Shown here: positions 62,270 through 64,000 of the stretch, piece by piece
How positions within the stretch are numbered: position 1 is the stretch's first letter
Layout: each line of letters starts with the position of its first letter
Assembly (NCBI GenBank): GCA_002730525.1
Contig: PCAK01000040.1
Location: 124,001-188,000, forward strand
Source of the DNA: Acidobacteriota bacterium
Lineage (GTDB): Bacteria > Acidobacteriota > Vicinamibacteria > Vicinamibacterales > UBA823
Reading direction: 5' to 3'
DNA: 64,000 nt
Translations under genes and position numbers: made by a program
Notes under the pieces: model-generated
Told to the model about the DNA's origin: nothing
What the model saw: the letters and a program-made list of their open reading frames with translations, nothing else
Database searches by the model: none

Positions 62270-63964
62270 TTACCGCCAGCTGCTGACATCCGCGCCGGCC
62301 GGCGCGGTGCTCAGGATCCGCTCCCGCATCCGCGGCAGCACCCGCTGGTACGACGTCTGGCCGGGAAACTCCGGCGTGCCCGAGTAGCAGTGCGGCTGAC
62401 GCGCGCCCCAGTCGAACGACCCGTCGTAGTACGGGGCGGTTGTCCCCTCCAAGAACTCCTCCATGAGGCGGGTCGCCTCTTCCAGGAAGTACGTGTCCAT
62501 GTCGCCCATGTAGAAGTGGAGCTTACCGACGAGCTTCGGCCCGAGCGTGGCCCAGTCGCGCTCGAGGATGTGCCGGAGGTCGTAGTTCTCGCGCCAGTGC
62601 TCGGCGACGCTCCTGTCGATCTCGCCGGTCCACTTGTCGTAGAGGAGCTTCGGGTAGCCGTCGTCGCCGACCGGGCCGTAGACGCTCATGAAGATGTCCA
62701 TCTGGTCGCCGGAACGCCCGCGCGAGCCGAGCACCGCCTCGAGGTGGCTGGCGTCGCGCTGGTTGAACCGGACCTGATCGTCCGTGCCGCGCTGCCATGG
62801 CCGAACGGCGCTGGTCTTCCAGGCAGAGTTCGGGTAGAAGGCGTTGTCGTCCTCGTAGATGTTCACCATCTGGAAGTACCGGAAGTCGACCGGGTCGGGG
62901 CAGAACGTCCAGACGCCGTTGAACATGTCGGGGTAGAAGACCTGCCAGGCGAGCGACTCCCAGCCGCCGGTCGAGCCGCCCGAGAGTGTGCGCGCCCAGG
63001 GTTCGCCGATCGCTCGAAACTGTTCCTCCACGCGCGGCATCAGTTCCTGGGTCAGCGCGTCGCCGTACGGCCCGTTGTTCGCCGAATTGACGGCGTAGGA
63101 ATCGTCGTAGAACGGCGTCGGGTGCTGCATCTGGACGATCAAGAACCGGCCCAGATCGCCCGAGACCCAGTCCTGGAAGAACCGGTAGCGCCCCTCGGCC
63201 CGCTCGCGCGCGGCGCCGGTGAGCGAGGGGTCCGATGGCTCCTCCTGGAAGCCGGTGAACGTTCGAGGGAAATGGCCGTGCCAGTAGACGATCGGATAGC
63301 GCGCCTCGGGGTGCTCGTCGAATCCTTCCGGCAGTACGACGACCGCGCCGAGATCGATGTCGCGGCCCCACCAGTCGCTGAGGAGGTCGCTCCGGAATTT
63401 GATATGTTTGACGTACTTCGTGTCGGCGGGCGGGTCGATCGGTGGGACCTCCTCGGTCAGGGCGATCGACACCACGCCGCCCGACGCCTGATCGACCGTC
63501 ACCAGTTCGACCGGGCTGTACAGATTGCCTGGTGACCGGTTCCAGTGCTGGCCTTCCCATTGATCCATGTGGGCCTTGATGGTGTGGCCGTCGGCACGGT
63601 CGAACGTCGTGTAGATATTCAGCACCGCCTGCACGAAGTACTCGCCTGTCGGGATCGCGGTGACCGATTCCAGCGGGAAGCCGCGCGCGTCGGTGTCGAC
63701 GACCGCCGGCTGTCCCGGCAGAAATCCCTCGACGTCGACGCCGAAGATGAGCGGCGTGTCGAGGCTGCGCAGCCGCTGAAACCTCGGCTCGGGATCATCG
63801 GAATGTGAGACCAGCAGCAGAATCCGCCCATCGACCGGGCCGTCGCTCATGCCGTCCGGGATCGTGACTTCGAACCGGAGCTCCTGCGCGGCCGCACCGA
63901 CGCTCAGCGATCCGACCGCCACCACCGCGAGTAGTCCACTCAGTCTCAAGTGACGCATCGTCAT
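62270..63964 (-). CDS. Secreted esterase-type alpha/beta hydrolase with N-terminal accessory domain
   Basis: A 564-residue exported protein. Signal peptide (about 1-26, GAAAQ), then an N-terminal beta-sandwich-like domain (about 27-190), then a putative-esterase-family domain: VVVLPEGF then YPIVYWHGHFPRT, the nucleophile S331 in LSGGSTGGWES, and GKLHFYMGDMDTYFLE with later His residues (ARQPHCYSG). AGGAGGG lies 5-6 nt before the ATG at 63964. It resembles the Fes/esterase-D type group; possible substrates are carbohydrate or phenolic esters. It converges on the alpha/beta hydrolase gene, with a 60-nt gap that contains nothing else I recognise. Confidence 0.8.
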   Translation of the reverse strand: MTMRHLRLSGLLAVVAVGSLSVGAAAQELRFEVTIPDGMSDGPVDGRILLLVSHSDDPEPRFQRLRSLDTPLIFGVDVEGFLPGQPAVVDTDARGFPLESVTAIPTGEYFVQAVLNIYTTFDRADGHTIKAHMDQWEGQHWNRSPGNLYSPVELVTVDQASGGVVSIALTEEVPPIDPPADTKYVKHIKFRSDLLSDWWGRDIDLGAVVVLPEGFDEHPEARYPIVYWHGHFPRTFTGFQEEPSDPSLTGAARERAEGRYRFFQDWVSGDLGRFLIVQMQHPTPFYDDSYAVNSANNGPYGDALTQELMPRVEEQFRAIGEPWARTLSGGSTGGWESLAWQVFYPDMFNGVWTFCPDPVDFRYFQMVNIYEDDNAFYPNSAWKTSAVRPWQRGTDDQVRFNQRDASHLEAVLGSRGRSGDQMDIFMSVYGPVGDDGYPKLLYDKWTGEIDRSVAEHWRENYDLRHILERDWATLGPKLVGKLHFYMGDMDTYFLEEATRLMEEFLEGTTAPYYDGSFDWGARQPHCYSGTPEFPGQTSYQRVLPRMRERILSTAPAGADVSSWR

Positions 63965-64000
63965 CGAACCCTCCTAGCAGCCCCTGGCGAAAGTGCCACG

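Overview
The window is GC-rich, densely coded DNA with about 46 protein genes on both strands, and I see no rRNA, tRNA, CRISPR array, phage or insertion sequence. The gene content suggests an Acidobacteriota genome, perhaps of the Vicinamibacteria type. The clues are a VWFA-related protein of the acidobacterial type, several secreted S9 peptidases, a DUF5117-type zinc metalloprotease, PD40/TolB-like propellers, D-aminoacylase-type amidohydrolases and many signal-peptide proteins of unknown family. The phylum is inferred from protein families; there is no marker gene for a firm placement.

Layout. 1-5.8 kb: M14 carboxypeptidase (cut at the left edge), an MFS carrier and a secreted S9 peptidase. 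6.1-13.9 kb: small lipoprotein, CPA1 Na+/H+ antiporter, an apaG - PLP decarboxylase - MFS minus-strand group, divergent aat, and a GT83-type glycosyltransferase behind a thioredoxin-fold protein. 14-25.3 kb: D-aminoacylase-like amidohydrolase, propeller protein, M28 peptidase with PDZ domain, arylamine N-acetyltransferase, ALDH7 dehydrogenase, M20 carbamoylase-type amidohydrolase, a GNAT/enolase-superfamily pair and a two-VOC-domain lipoprotein. 25.4-34 kb: several broken genes among envelope genes (beta-barrel protein, TamA-like barrel assembly factor, repeat protein). 34-43.4 kb: VWFA protein, alpha/beta hydrolase, rifampicin-phosphotransferase-like protein, M48 protease, DUF885 lipoprotein, sulfatase. 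43.4-47.7 kb: a translationally coupled MacAB-like operon with ATPase and two permeases as separate genes. 47.9-55.5 kb: a frameshifted NmrA-type gene, then a plus-strand run of PhoD, DUF1326, DUF2182, FAD oxidoreductase, LOG-like protein and S9 peptidase. 55.6-64 kb: zinc metalloprotease, another S9 peptidase, a chimeric amidohydrolase/M20 gene, an alpha/beta hydrolase without its nucleophile serine, and a secreted esterase.

How the genes fit together. The dominant theme is extracellular or periplasmic breakdown of proteins and peptides: M14, three S9, M28, M48, DUF885, DUF5117, M20 and D-aminoacylase-like enzymes. It is followed by use of unusual amino acids through an enolase-superfamily enzyme, a DadA-like dehydrogenase, a decarboxylase and ALDH7. 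Export and envelope functions support this.

Notable signals: (1) ten genes have a TANNNT box 6-13 nt before the start codon and no Shine-Dalgarno sequence, which suggests leaderless transcripts; (2) a gene fusing the N-terminal half of a D-aminoacylase-like enzyme to the C-terminal half of an M20 peptidase; (3) three genes broken by an apparent single missing base and one by an in-frame amber codon, which may be sequencing errors; (4) two clusters of GC-rich hairpins between genes. I did not find a clearly new biological system. The closest candidates are the DUF1326-DUF2182 pair within its operon and the chimeric gene.
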